This document shows positions 1 through 7,557 of a stretch of 64,000 nt of DNA, piece after piece. Under the pieces are notes generated by a model. The model worked only from the letters and a program-made list of their open reading frames with translations, was not told where the DNA came from and did no database searches. The first letter of the stretch is position 1. The number at the start of each line of letters is the position of its first letter. Position numbers and translations under genes: made by a program. Source of the DNA: Telluria mixta (lineage in GTDB: Bacteria; Pseudomonadota; Gammaproteobacteria; Burkholderiales; Burkholderiaceae_D); contig NZ_CP119520.1 in assembly GCF_029223865.1 (NCBI RefSeq), positions 4,960,001 through 5,024,000 on the forward strand, given 5' to 3'.

Positions 1-63
1 GGCAAGGTGCTCAAGAAGGACCTGCGCGAACAGTACTGGCAGGGCGTGGAACGCCGGATCTGA
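1..63 (+). CDS. C-terminal end of an acyl-CoA synthetase (AMP-dependent ligase)
   Basis: The window opens inside a gene; the last 20 codons read GKVLKKDLREQYWQGVERRI and then stop. The catalytic lysine context (GKVLKKDLR, followed by YW.G) is the usual end of fatty-acyl-CoA ligases of the ANL superfamily, which activate a carboxylic acid with ATP and CoA. Everything upstream is outside the window, so chain-length preference cannot be judged. It is followed in the same direction by a thiolase, which fits a beta-oxidation-type operon. Confidence 0.75.
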   Translation, partial: GKVLKKDLREQYWQGVERRI

Positions 64-76
64 GCCGATCAACCAT

Positions 77-96
77 GGCCGGCCCTCGGGCCGGCC
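77..96 (+). other. GC-only hairpin in the spacer before the thiolase
   Basis: A 9-bp perfect stem (GGCCGGCCC / GGGCCGGCC) with a 2-nt loop sits between the ligase stop and the thiolase start. There is no T-run after it, so it is not a convincing intrinsic terminator; it may stabilise or separate the two messages. It also makes an ATG at 75 an unlikely start, because that codon abuts the stem. Confidence 0.35.
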
Positions 97-113
97 CATC
101 ACTCCAAAACATT

Positions 114-1355
114 ATGAGCAACATTTATATCGCCGGTATCGCCATGACGGTGTTCGGCCGGCACGTGGAACGCAGCCTCGACGACCTGGCAGCCGAGGCG
201 TTGCGTGGCGCCCTGACGGACGCCGGGTGCCACGCGGAAGACATCGGCGCGGCTTTCTATTCGGGCATCACCAACGGGCAGCTGCAGGGACAGTATGCGA
301 TTCCGGGCCAGGTCGTGTTCAGCAAGATCGGCATCGAAGGCATCCCGATGTTCAACGTCGAGAACGCGTGCGCGTCCGGCAGCACGGCCGTCCACCTCGC
401 GATCCAGCACCTCAGGGCGGGCGCGTGCGACGTCGCGCTGGCGCTCGGCGCGGAAAAGATGAACGTGCCCGACAAGATGAAGGCGTTCGCCCTGTTCGAA
501 GCGGGTTGGGACGTGTCGCGCGTCGACGAAAACTTCGCGACGCTGGTGAGGATGGGCGAAGGTATCGTACCGCCGCCGGGATCGGAGTCCGACAAGCCCT
601 ACAGCCGGTTCATGCAGATCTACGCCGCGATGTGCCGCCAGCACATGAAGACATACGGCACGACCCAGCGCCAGATCGCGGCCGTCTCGGCCAAGAACCA
701 CCAGCACTCCGTGCACAACCCGTTTTCCCAGTTCCGCAAGCCGTTCACGGTCGACGAGGTGCTCGCGGCGCCGCCGATCACCTATCCGATCACGCTGCCG
801 ATGTGCGCGCCGCTCACGGACGGCGCGGCCGCCGCGATCCTCTGCACCGAGGAAGGCCTGCGCCGCATCGGTGCCGACTGCAAGCGCGCCGTGCGCGTCG
901 CGGCCAGCGTGATGCGCAGCTTCACGCGGCACGAGGCGGGCGACCGCGAACGCAACATCAGCCGCCTGGCGTCGCTGCAGGCTTATGCGCAAGCCGGGCT
1001 GGGCCCCGCGGACATCCACGTGGCCGAGGTGCACGACGCGTCGGCGATGGGTGAAATCGTCCAGGCGGAGAACCTGGGCCTCGTGCCGTTCGGCGAGGGC
1101 GGTCCGGCCGCCGAGCGCGGCGATTTCACGCTGGGCGGCCGCATTCCCATCAACACGTCCGGCGGACTGGAATCCAAGGGGCACCCGATCGGCGCCACCG
1201 GCATCGGGCAGTTGTACGAGCTGGCCACCCAGCTGCGCGGCGAGGCCGGTGCGCGCCAGGTGCAGGGCGCGCGCCATGCGATCCAGGAAAACGGCGGCGG
1301 CCTGCAGGGCGTCGAAGAGGCGGCCGTCGCCATCCATATCCTGAGCAAGGACTAG
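114..1355 (+). CDS. Thiolase family protein (SCP2/lipid-transfer type acetyl-CoA acetyltransferase)
   Basis: This 413-residue protein has the thiolase fold layout: NACASGS with the nucleophile at Cys86, a late EVHDASAMGE segment typical of the SCP-x/lipid-transfer subgroup, and GHPIGATG near the end carrying the catalytic His. Such enzymes cleave or form 3-ketoacyl-CoA; this subgroup often acts on branched, steroid or otherwise unusual acyl chains. ATG 114 is chosen over an in-frame ATG at 75 because MSNIYIAG aligns with normal thiolase N termini and the upstream ATG abuts a hairpin. It follows an acyl-CoA ligase and precedes an oxidoreductase by 9 bp, so an operon is likely. The substrate is unknown. 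Confidence 0.85.
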   Translation: MSNIYIAGIAMTVFGRHVERSLDDLAAEALRGALTDAGCHAEDIGAAFYSGITNGQLQGQYAIPGQVVFSKIGIEGIPMFNVENACASGSTAVHLAIQHLRAGACDVALALGAEKMNVPDKMKAFALFEAGWDVSRVDENFATLVRMGEGIVPPPGSESDKPYSRFMQIYAAMCRQHMKTYGTTQRQIAAVSAKNHQHSVHNPFSQFRKPFTVDEVLAAPPITYPITLPMCAPLTDGAAAAILCTEEGLRRIGADCKRAVRVAASVMRSFTRHEAGDRERNISRLASLQAYAQAGLGPADIHVAEVHDASAMGEIVQAENLGLVPFGEGGPAAERGDFTLGGRIPINTSGGLESKGHPIGATGIGQLYELATQLRGEAGARQVQGARHAIQENGGGLQGVEEAAVAIHILSKD

Positions 1356-1364
1356 GAGGACGTC

Positions 1365-2750
1365 ATGGCCAACAAATCGGACGCCGCGCACGTTCGCGTG
1401 GCCGCGGCCGGGCCGGAGACGGCCGGCGCTATGGGGTTCCGCGCCATCGGCGGCTGGGTCGAGCGCCCGGAACACCCGCAACCCGCGCTCCAGGACCATG
1501 TGAGCGCGGACGTGGTCGTCGTCGGCGCCGGTTTCGCGGGCCTGAACACGGCGCTGGAGCTGGCCGCACGCGGCGCCTCGGTGGTCGTGCTCGAACGCGA
1601 TTTCGCCGGGTTCGGCGCGAGCGGGCGCAACGCGGGCTACCTGGGCGGCAGCCTGGCGGTCGAATACGACATGTTCCTCAAGCGTGTCGGCCACGAGCAG
1701 GCGAAGCAGATCGTCGCCTTCTACGACGCGGGCGTCGACTACGTGGAGGGCAAGCTCGCGGCCTACGGCATAGCCTGCGACTACATCGCATCGGGCATCA
1801 TCCGCGCCGGCGTCCATCTGTCGCAGGAAAAGAAGCTGCGCAAGGACATGCGGACCGGCCTCGAACTGGGATCGGTCTCGCGCTTCCTGGACAGCGCCGA
1901 CCTGCGCGCGCGCGGTATCCCGCCTGCCTTCCTGTTCGGCTGTTACACGGAGCGCGGCGGCACGCTGGATCCCGGCAAATACGTCATGGGACTGCGCCGC
2001 GCCGCCCTTGCCGCGGGCGTGCGGATCTACGAGAACACCGAGGTGCTGTCCTTCAGCGAAGGCGCGACCGTCCGCGTCGAGACGGCCCGGGGCAGCGCGA
2101 GCGCGCCGTTCCTCGTGCTGGCCACCAACGCCTACACGCCGCAACTCGGCCTGCTCGGCAACAAGGTGATGCCGCTGCGAGTGTCGGCCATCGAGACCGA
2201 ACCGCTGTCGGCGGCTCAGCTGGCCGCGCTGGGCTGGCCGGGACGGGAGGGCATCATGACGCCGCACTGGGTCATGGAAAGCCACCGGCTCACCGCGCGC
2301 AACACGCTGGTGATCACGACGAAGCAGATCGACTACGTGTATGGCGGGCGGACGCCGAACGTGCCCGACATCGACGCCTATCACGCGCTCGAAACGGCGC
2401 TGCGCGACCGTTTCCCGATGCTGGCGGGGCTGCGCGTCCGCTCGTGCTGGAGCGGCTATATCAGCGTCGCCTACGACGCGCTGCCGGTCGTCGGGGAAGC
2501 CGGGGAATACCGCAACATCCTGTATGCGGCCGGGTGTTCCGGGCACGGCGTCGCGACACAGTCGATGATGGGGCAGTTGCTCGCCGACCGGCTGGACGGC
2601 ACCGAGAATCCGTTCCGGCCCGCGCTGGAGCACAAGACCCCATCCACGTTGCCGGAGCCCCTGCAATGGTGCGCCGTCAAAACGACGCTGGGCCTGCTGA
2701 ACGTGGTCGACGAATACGTCAACCGCAAAGCGCGCCGCCCGGCCCCATAA
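1365..2750 (+). CDS. FAD-dependent oxidoreductase (DAO family, PuuB-like)
   Basis: The 461-residue product has a Rossmann dinucleotide site (GAGFAG at residues 54-59), then an acidic end of strand 2 (VVLERD) and the GASGRNAGYLGG segment seen in amine and amino-acid oxidases such as gamma-glutamylputrescine oxidase. Near the C terminus, YISVAYDALPVVGE and GCSGHGVATQ are the usual second FAD-binding pieces. About 45 residues precede the FAD domain, as in PuuB relatives. It is predicted to oxidise a secondary or primary amine with FAD, making H2O2 or passing electrons on. GGAGG lies just before the ATG. Its place beside ligase and thiolase genes suggests a nitrogen-containing or acyl substrate, but this is inference. 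Confidence 0.8.
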   Translation: MANKSDAAHVRVAAAGPETAGAMGFRAIGGWVERPEHPQPALQDHVSADVVVVGAGFAGLNTALELAARGASVVVLERDFAGFGASGRNAGYLGGSLAVEYDMFLKRVGHEQAKQIVAFYDAGVDYVEGKLAAYGIACDYIASGIIRAGVHLSQEKKLRKDMRTGLELGSVSRFLDSADLRARGIPPAFLFGCYTERGGTLDPGKYVMGLRRAALAAGVRIYENTEVLSFSEGATVRVETARGSASAPFLVLATNAYTPQLGLLGNKVMPLRVSAIETEPLSAAQLAALGWPGREGIMTPHWVMESHRLTARNTLVITTKQIDYVYGGRTPNVPDIDAYHALETALRDRFPMLAGLRVRSCWSGYISVAYDALPVVGEAGEYRNILYAAGCSGHGVATQSMMGQLLADRLDGTENPFRPALEHKTPSTLPEPLQWCAVKTTLGLLNVVDEYVNRKARRPAP

Positions 2751-2774
2751 CCCATCAAGAACGTCGGAATCGTC

Positions 2775-3410
2775 ATGGAACTCAAGAACCTCATCCTCTG
2801 CCTCGCTACCGTCCTGCTGCTGGCGACCTCGCTGGTCTACGGCGTGAAGTTTCTCAGGAAGCGCAACTACCTGCTCGGCGTCGAGTGGCTGGTGGTCACG
2901 CTCTCGACCTCGAACCTGCTCATCTTCCTGCTGAGCGGCGCCCAGATACCCTACGCGATTTCGCATTTCTGCGATGCGTTCTCGCGCGGTTTCGGCATCC
3001 CCGTCATCGGCACGCTGGGCCTGATGGCGGTCACCCACCGCTACCGGCCGTCGAAGCTCGTGGACGTGCTGATCTTCGCCGGCAGCGCCGCCGGCACCGC
3101 GGTCCTGGTGTACTCGGACGCCGTCGCCGGGCCGCTGCCGTATTTCTACGTGCTCATGTGGACCGTGTTCTCGCTGTACATGATGTACTTCGCGTACCGC
3201 CTGCTGCGCGCCGGCGAGCAGCGTCATGCCCTGATCGTGATCGTCGGGCTGGTGGCGGGGGAGGCCATCGCCTGCATCTACGATTTCTACAGGATCCCGG
3301 GCGACAACGACATGGCGATCTTCTTCACGCTGGCGTTGACCACCTGGGCCTTCAATATCGTCGAAATGTATTACGCCTACGGCGCGCTGGAACGTGCCGA
3401 GACGGCGTGA
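2775..3410 (+). CDS. Multi-spanning membrane protein, family not recognised (copy A)
   Basis: This 211-residue protein is almost entirely hydrophobic helices, about seven by eye (near 5-24, 33-53, 58-78, 97-116, 122-143, 150-170, 178-203). A paralogue lies at 9829-10509. The two share FCDAF.RG.G.PV, LGLM..THRY.P, AGSAAGTA and a C-terminal end ending in YYAY.ALERA. Conserved charged residues inside helices (D in FCDAF, the E before YYAY) hint at a transport or sensing role, but I do not recognise the family. It is 24 bp after the oxidoreductase and 50 bp before a 71-residue protein gene. A decayed copy of its start is at 3866-3898. Confidence 0.75.
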   Translation: MELKNLILCLATVLLLATSLVYGVKFLRKRNYLLGVEWLVVTLSTSNLLIFLLSGAQIPYAISHFCDAFSRGFGIPVIGTLGLMAVTHRYRPSKLVDVLIFAGSAAGTAVLVYSDAVAGPLPYFYVLMWTVFSLYMMYFAYRLLRAGEQRHALIVIVGLVAGEAIACIYDFYRIPGDNDMAIFFTLALTTWAFNIVEMYYAYGALERAETA

Positions 3411-3421
3411 GTGATACCAAC

Positions 3422-3445
3422 CGGCTGGCGTTTCGATGCCAGCCG
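3422..3445 (+). promoter_or_regulatory. Leader hairpin before the first 71-residue protein gene
   Basis: CGGCTGGC and GCCAGCCG form a perfect 8-bp stem around an 8-nt loop, ending 15 nt before ATG 3461. A similarly placed hairpin (3959-3979) precedes the paralogous gene, and both are followed by GACTTC and then AGG or AAGGAG. Conserved placement suggests mRNA stabilisation or a protein-binding site rather than chance. Confidence 0.5.
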
Positions 3446-3460
3446 ACTTCCAGGGCAACC

Positions 3461-3676
3461 ATGCCTCGTCTTTCCATTCACTCAAGCCTTGGCGCATTGC
3501 TCGACAACGACGCGAGCAAGCGCATTCTCGAAAAATACCTGCCCGGCATCCTGACCCATCCCCGGGTCGGCATGGGTCGTCGTTTCGCCTTGACGATGGT
3601 GGCCGGGTTGTCGGACCGCTTCGTCACGGACGCAGTCCTCGAAAAGATCGATGCTGAACTAAAGACGTTGGTCTGA
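3461..3676 (+). CDS. 71-residue helical protein, copy 1
   Basis: The protein starts MPRLSIHSSLGALLDNDASK and is paralogous to the 71-residue protein at 3998-4213; the shared skeleton is LSI.S.LG.LLDN.ASK.ILEK.LPGI..HP.V.MGR.FAL.MVAG.S...T...L.KIDA.LK.L. The pattern looks like three amphipathic helices. I recall a very similar tail at the C terminus of some larger secreted hydrolases, so it may be a free-standing version of that domain; this is memory, not a search. No signal peptide is visible. It follows the membrane protein by 50 bp and may be co-transcribed with it. Confidence 0.65.
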   Translation: MPRLSIHSSLGALLDNDASKRILEKYLPGILTHPRVGMGRRFALTMVAGLSDRFVTDAVLEKIDAELKTLV

Positions 3677-3817
3677 GCGGTGATGCCGGCGCAGGAAGCG
3701 CGCGGGATGCACAGGGACGGCTGTATGCGTATGCGACCACCACGTGTCTCGTGTTCAAGATGCGATAAACCGAACACCCCGTCACGCAATCTCCGAATTT
3801 TTCCTCTAATTGGTTCA

Positions 3818-3846
3818 TTGTCCTAATATCGGCCATATGTTCTAAT
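3818..3846 (+). promoter_or_regulatory. Predicted sigma-70 promoter upstream of the second 71-residue gene
   Basis: TTGTCC and TCTAAT are separated by exactly 17 bp. The -10 differs from TATAAT at one position. A transcript would start near 3853, run through the decayed membrane-gene start (3875) and the hairpin (3959-3979), and reach the 71-residue gene at 3998. The -35 region carries the TTGTCCTA string also found upstream of 8997 and 16378. Confidence 0.5.
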
Positions 3847-3865
3847 AACTCTACGGAAGATAGTT

Positions 3866-3898
3866 GGAATCGTCATGGAACCCAGAACTTCGGCATGA
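3866..3898 (+). pseudogene. Remnant of a second copy of the membrane-protein gene
   Basis: GGAATCGTCATGGAAC here is identical to the start region of the intact gene (2766-2781), and the match continues with a one-base gap through AGAAC.TC. The frame then stops after seven codons (MEPRTSA). The rest of the gene is missing, and the following sequence leads into a leader hairpin and 71-residue gene like those after the intact copy. This is best read as a tandem duplication of membrane gene plus small gene, followed by loss of the membrane gene body. Whether the seven-codon frame is translated is unknown. Confidence 0.55.
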
Positions 3899-3958
3899 GC
3901 GAAACCGGCACCGTATCCCTTTTCGCCGCGGCCCCGGCCGCCGTAGCGCATAACAACC

Positions 3959-3979
3959 GGCCGGCTGTCCAATCCGGCC
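3959..3979 (+). promoter_or_regulatory. Leader hairpin before the second 71-residue protein gene
   Basis: GGCCGG and CCGGCC pair around a 9-nt loop; the stem ends 18 nt before ATG 3998 and is followed by GACTTCAAGGAGC, which holds the ribosome-binding site. It occupies the same place as the hairpin at 3422-3445, although the stem sequence differs. Confidence 0.45.
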
Positions 3980-3997
3980 CGACTTCAAGGAGCACAC

Positions 3998-4213
3998 ATG
4001 TCGTCTCTTTCCATCAACTCGAACCTCGGCACGCTGCTCGACAACGAAGCCAGCAAGAGCATTCTCGAAAAACACCTGCCGGGCATCTCGGCCCATCCCC
4101 AGGTCGCCATGGGGCGCGGTTTCGCCCTGAAGATGGTGGCCGGCTTTTCGAATGGCCTCATCACGAACGAGGCGCTCGACAAGATCGACGCCGACCTGAA
4201 AGCGCTCGGCTGA
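3998..4213 (+). CDS. 71-residue helical protein, copy 2
   Basis: The protein starts MSSLSINSNLGTLLDNEASK and has the same length and skeleton as the product of 3461-3676. AAGGAG lies 8 nt before the ATG. Differences between copies are spread along the chain while the GR.FAL.MVAG core and the KIDA.LK end are kept, which points to selection on both. No membrane segment or signal peptide is visible. Its function is unknown; it may be a small helical adaptor or a free-standing version of a domain found at the end of some secreted hydrolases. Confidence 0.65.
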   Translation: MSSLSINSNLGTLLDNEASKSILEKHLPGISAHPQVAMGRGFALKMVAGFSNGLITNEALDKIDADLKALG

Positions 4214-4230
4214 GCGGCGGGTCGCACGTG

Positions 4231-4512
4231 ATGGCCTGGATGAAAGGCGCGTGCCTGCTGCTGTACATGGGCGCGCTGGCGGCTGCGGGCGGCGCGTGGA
4301 CGGGAGCGGCTGCGGCGGCGGTCCGCACCGGCGCGCTGGCGGTGCTGGCCGCGCATGCGGTCGAGGCCTGCGTCGCGTTTCGTTACGTGCGGCGCTACCG
4401 GGGGCCGGTTCTCGTCAGCCTCGTCCTGACGTTGCTGTTCGGGCTCCTGCACGTGGTGCCGCTGGCGCGGCAGTGTGCGCGGACGGTGCCTGGCCAGGAC
4501 CCGCGCCCGTAA
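4231..4512 (+). CDS. Small integral membrane protein
   Basis: A 93-residue protein, three hydrophobic segments (about 5-22, 27-50, 58-78) and a basic C-terminal tail. The arrangement resembles the DUF1145/YhhL type of small inner-membrane protein, but the match is only by general pattern. It begins 17 bp after the second 71-residue gene and ends 42 bp before a strong terminator, so it is probably the last gene of that transcript. Confidence 0.5.
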   Translation: MAWMKGACLLLYMGALAAAGGAWTGAAAAAVRTGALAVLAAHAVEACVAFRYVRRYRGPVLVSLVLTLLFGLLHVVPLARQCARTVPGQDPRP

Positions 4513-4554
4513 AGTCTGTTGTCTCTCCATCCATCCACGCAATGGATGGTTTTG

Positions 4555-4588
4555 GCCCGGCGGTGTAACAACCGCCGGGCTTTTTTTT
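4555..4588 (+). terminator. Intrinsic terminator after the small membrane-protein gene
   Basis: A 10-bp perfect stem, GCCCGGCGGT / ACCGCCGGGC, with loop GTAACA, is followed directly by eight T residues (4581-4588). The T-run is also the left target duplication of the insertion sequence that begins at 4589. Confidence 0.9.
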
Positions 4589-5658
4589 GGCTGTGTTCGC
4601 GGTAAGTCGGTAACCCGTCCGCCTAGCCGAGCTGGGCCGCAGCGCACAGCAGATGAGCCGGCTTCGTGAGGCGACCATCGTCGAGCACGCGCTGCCAACC
4701 TGAGTAATGGATCAGGTAGCGGCTCGCCACGCCGCGGAACCGCACCAGCCAGCTCTTGAAACGGCTGTGCCAGCTGTTTACGTTCTGCACATGGATTGCG
4801 CCACGTGCGCGAACGCCGGCTTGCACGTTCACCGCTTCATGCGTGATGCCAGCCTGCTGCGCGTAATGTCGATAGACGATGGCGCCGTCGCTGATCAGTA
4901 GAACGTCGTCTGGCAGCACAGGCGTGAGGCACTCATGCAATTGCCCCACCGTCACCTGGCCGCGCCCCGTGTGAAAATCGAGCGTCCGGCCGCTGCGGTC
5001 ACGCGCGATGAGTAGACAGTCGTGCTCCCGATTGATACCGCGCCGCTTGGCGACGCCGCCACGTTTTCGGGGTGGCCGTGTCAGGTTGCGCGCACCCTTC
5101 TGCGATTCGAGGCGATATGTCTCGTCGGCTTCGACGATGGCCGACAATGTCGCCGGCCGGTCGCGCATGGCGCCGGGCACGAACCGGTGGCGCCATCGAA
5201 AGCTGGTCGTGCGATGCACGCCGACGACTTGCGCGGCGTCGCGGACCGTGCGCGATTCGAGCACGCATTGCAGGTAGGGCAACCAGAGCTCCTTCTTGCG
5301 CAGCCGTGCCAGTGGCGTACCGGTCAATGCATTATGGCTGCGCCCGCATTTGAGGCAACGGAAGCGTTGCAGTCCGCTCGCCTGTCCGCAGCGGTGCTTG
5401 CGGACGCAGCCGCAGTGCGGGCACGGCCGCCCCGCCGCCGCCTGCTCGATCAAGGCGATGCACTCGCCCGGATGCGCGATGCCAGCGATCCATTCCCGTA
5501 GCCGGGCCAGGTCGCCCGTAGACAACTGTGCCGCCGCTAACATGGCGAACAATTCGTCGAACGTCAGGCTGCGCATCGTCACTCCTCTTGAGTTAACTCG
5601 ACGATGCGTCAGACCGCTACAACGAATTTCAGTTCACATAACTACCGCGTACACAGCC
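4589..5658 (-). mobile_element. IS1595-family insertion sequence, complete, 1070 bp
   Basis: The ends are imperfect inverted repeats: GGCTGTGTTCGCGGTA at 4589-4604 and, on the other strand, GGCTGTGTACGCGGTA at 5643-5658 (15 of 16 identical). An 8-bp direct repeat TTTTTTTT flanks it (4581-4588 and 5659-5666), the target-duplication length known for IS1595 elements. The single gene inside, a transposase on the minus strand, is intact. Target, repeats and gene together suggest a recent and possibly still active insertion. The element sits between the terminator of the preceding operon and the transhydrogenase operon. Confidence 0.85.
4623..5576 (-). CDS. IS1595-family transposase
   Basis: The product (317 residues from ATG 5576) has an N-terminal zinc-ribbon (CPHCG ... 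C..CG) recognising the IS ends, a helix-turn-helix-like middle, then the ISXO2-like DDE-type catalytic core. Visible acidic residues are in EADET and ISDG; the third position falls in NVNSWHSRFKSWL, consistent with the DD-N-K variant of this family. ATG 5576 is preferred over GTG 5582 because AGGAG lies 6 nt before it. No frameshift or stop interrupts it, so it could be functional. Confidence 0.85.
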   Translation of the reverse strand: MRSLTFDELFAMLAAAQLSTGDLARLREWIAGIAHPGECIALIEQAAAGRPCPHCGCVRKHRCGQASGLQRFRCLKCGRSHNALTGTPLARLRKKELWLPYLQCVLESRTVRDAAQVVGVHRTTSFRWRHRFVPGAMRDRPATLSAIVEADETYRLESQKGARNLTRPPRKRGGVAKRRGINREHDCLLIARDRSGRTLDFHTGRGQVTVGQLHECLTPVLPDDVLLISDGAIVYRHYAQQAGITHEAVNVQAGVRARGAIHVQNVNSWHSRFKSWLVRFRGVASRYLIHYSGWQRVLDDGRLTKPAHLLCAAAQLG

Positions 5659-5666
5659 TTTTTTTT
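5659..5666. repeat. Right target-site duplication of the IS1595 element
   Basis: Eight T residues follow the right inverted repeat (the run is nine long) and match the eight T residues before the left end. The original terminator tail was therefore copied, and the IS sits inside it. Confidence 0.75.
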
Positions 5667-5710
5667 TGCGATGTCCGGATGCGCCCGATCCCCGCGATCC
5701 GTCACGGCCG

Positions 5711-5746
5711 AAAAAAAACGCTGCCCGCGCGCGAACGCGGGCAGCG
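5711..5746 (-). terminator. Intrinsic terminator of transhydrogenase operon 1
   Basis: On the minus strand an 11-bp stem CGCTGCCCGCG / CGCGGGCAGCG with a 6-nt loop is followed by eight T residues. It lies 23 bp after the pntB stop codon. Confidence 0.9.
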
Positions 5747-5769
5747 TCATGGCAGCGGAGGATTGGCGC

Positions 5770-7224
5770 TCAGTCGACCGCCTTCACCATGTCCTCGATG
5801 ACCTTCTTGGCATCCCCGAACACCATCATCGTGTTCGGCTGGTAGAACAGGTCGTTGTCCAGCCCCGCATACCCGGACGCCATCGAGCGCTTGTTGACGA
5901 TGATGCTCTTGGCCTTATACGCTTCCAGAATCGGCATGCCCGAGATCGGCGACTTCGGATCCTTGGCCGCCGGATTGACGACGTCGTTGGCGCCCAGCAC
6001 GAGCACGACGTCGGTCTGGCCGAACTCGCCGTTGATGTCCTCCATTTCGAACACCTGGTCGTATGGCACCTCGGCCTCGGCCAGCAGCACGTTCATGTGG
6101 CCCGGCATGCGGCCCGCCACCGGGTGGATGGCGTAGCGGACGGTCACGCCCTTGTGCGTCAGCTTTTCCACCAGTTCCTTGAGCGCGTGCTGGGCGCGCG
6201 CCACGGCCAGGCCGTAGCCGGGCACGATGACCACCGATTCCGCGTTGCTCATGATGAAGGTCGCGTCGTCGGCGGAGCCGGATTTCACCGGCCGCTGCGC
6301 CTGTTCGCCGGCCGCCACGCTGCCCGCCTCGGCGCCGAAGCCGCCCAGGATCACGTTGAAGAATGAGCGGTTCATTGCCTTGCACATGATGTAGGACAGG
6401 ATCGCGCCGGACGAACCGACCAGCGAGCCGGCGATGATCAGCATCGCGTTGTTGAGCGAGAAGCCGATGCCCGCCGCAGCCCAGCCGGAGTACGAGTTCA
6501 GCATCGACACCACGACCGGCATGTCGGCCCCGCCGATCGGAATGATGATCAGCACGCCGAGCAGGAACGCCAGCGCGGTCATGACGAGGAACGGCGTCCA
6601 CGCGGGCGCGACGCCGTCGGCGAAGCAGAACGCGAGGCCCAGCGCGACGATGGCGACGGCGATCGCGAGATTGACCATGTGCTGGCCGGCGAAACGCACG
6701 GGCGCCCCCTGGAACAGGCGGAACTTGTATTTGCCCGACAGTTTGCCGAAGGCGATCACGGAACCGGAAAACGTCACCGCGCCGACGAACGTGCCGATGA
6801 AGAGTTCGATGCGGTTGCCGAAGGGGAGGGGCTGGCCCGCGTCGGTGATGCGGAACGCCCACGGTTCGGACACGGCGGCGATCGCGATGCACACCGCGGC
6901 CAGGCCGATCAGCGAGTGCATGGCCGCCACCAGTTCCGGCATCTTGGTCATTTCGACCCGGCGCGCCACGACGGCGCCGATGCCGCCCCCGACTGCGGTG
7001 CCCAGCAGGATCGGGCCGAAGCCGGCGCCGCCCGCGGACGCCGCGGCCTGCAGCTTGAGGATCAGCGCGACCGTCGTGAACACGGCGATCGCCATGCCGG
7101 CGATGCCGAACGCGTTGCCCATGCGCGCGCTGGCCGGCGACGACAGGCCCTTGAGCGCCTGGATGAAGCAGACGGACGCCACCAGGTAGAGCAGGGTGAC
7201 GAGGTTCATCGAGATGGCGTTCAT
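5770..7224 (-). CDS. pntB: NAD(P) transhydrogenase subunit beta, copy 1
   Basis: This 484-residue membrane protein forms the proton channel and NADP(H)-binding half of the proton-translocating transhydrogenase, which reduces NADP+ with NADH at the expense of the proton gradient. The first 270 residues are hydrophobic helices; the C-terminal domain III contains the nucleotide-binding GYGLAVARAQH, HPVAGRMPGHMNVLLAEA and VLGANDVVNP segments conserved in PntB. It overlaps the upstream small subunit by 4 bp (ATGA). A second, very similar copy is at 40692-42146; the two differ mostly at silent sites and a few conservative residues. Confidence 0.95.
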   Translation of the reverse strand: MNAISMNLVTLLYLVASVCFIQALKGLSSPASARMGNAFGIAGMAIAVFTTVALILKLQAAASAGGAGFGPILLGTAVGGGIGAVVARRVEMTKMPELVAAMHSLIGLAAVCIAIAAVSEPWAFRITDAGQPLPFGNRIELFIGTFVGAVTFSGSVIAFGKLSGKYKFRLFQGAPVRFAGQHMVNLAIAVAIVALGLAFCFADGVAPAWTPFLVMTALAFLLGVLIIIPIGGADMPVVVSMLNSYSGWAAAGIGFSLNNAMLIIAGSLVGSSGAILSYIMCKAMNRSFFNVILGGFGAEAGSVAAGEQAQRPVKSGSADDATFIMSNAESVVIVPGYGLAVARAQHALKELVEKLTHKGVTVRYAIHPVAGRMPGHMNVLLAEAEVPYDQVFEMEDINGEFGQTDVVLVLGANDVVNPAAKDPKSPISGMPILEAYKAKSIIVNKRSMASGYAGLDNDLFYQPNTMMVFGDAKKVIEDMVKAVD

Positions 7225-7535
7225 GCGCGGCCTCCCGCTTTGGCCTTCGGGTCCTTCTTCTTGAACATCTCCAGCATGCGCTGGGTCACGAGGAAGCCGC
7301 CGAACACGTTGACGGCGGCCAGCACCACGGCGACCGTGCCCGCGGCCTGGGCGACGATGCCCGTGGTCAGCGCGGCGGCCAGCATGGCGCCGACGATGAT
7401 GATGGCGGAGACGGCGTTGGTGACGGCCATCAGCGGCGTGTGCAGCGCCGGCGTGACGGTCCAGACGACGTGATAGCCGACGTAGACCGCCAGCACGAAG
7501 ATGATGAGGTTGATGATGGTATGGCTGATTTCCAT
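7221..7535 (-). CDS. pntAB: NAD(P) transhydrogenase subunit alpha part 2, copy 1
   Basis: A 104-residue membrane subunit with three or four helices (ISHTIINLIIFVLAVYVGYHVVW, then two long alanine- and glycine-rich helices), equal to the membrane part of E. coli PntA. In organisms with a split alpha subunit it anchors the NAD-binding part 1 to PntB. ATG 7535 is chosen because MEISHTI starts the family; the longer frame upstream runs into the end of the preceding gene. Its stop overlaps the pntB start. Confidence 0.92.
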   Translation of the reverse strand: MEISHTIINLIIFVLAVYVGYHVVWTVTPALHTPLMAVTNAVSAIIIVGAMLAAALTTGIVAQAAGTVAVVLAAVNVFGGFLVTQRMLEMFKKKDPKAKAGGRA

Positions 7536-7557
7536 GGGAACTCCGTTGTTGGTGATA

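Noticed and set aside
77..96. Rho-independent terminator after the ligase gene
   Set aside because: The hairpin has no T-run, and the next genes follow closely; kept only as a hairpin.
99..3497. A 1132-codon minus-strand frame over the thiolase, oxidoreductase and membrane genes
   Set aside because: Same antisense artefact; the plus-strand proteins have clear family motifs.
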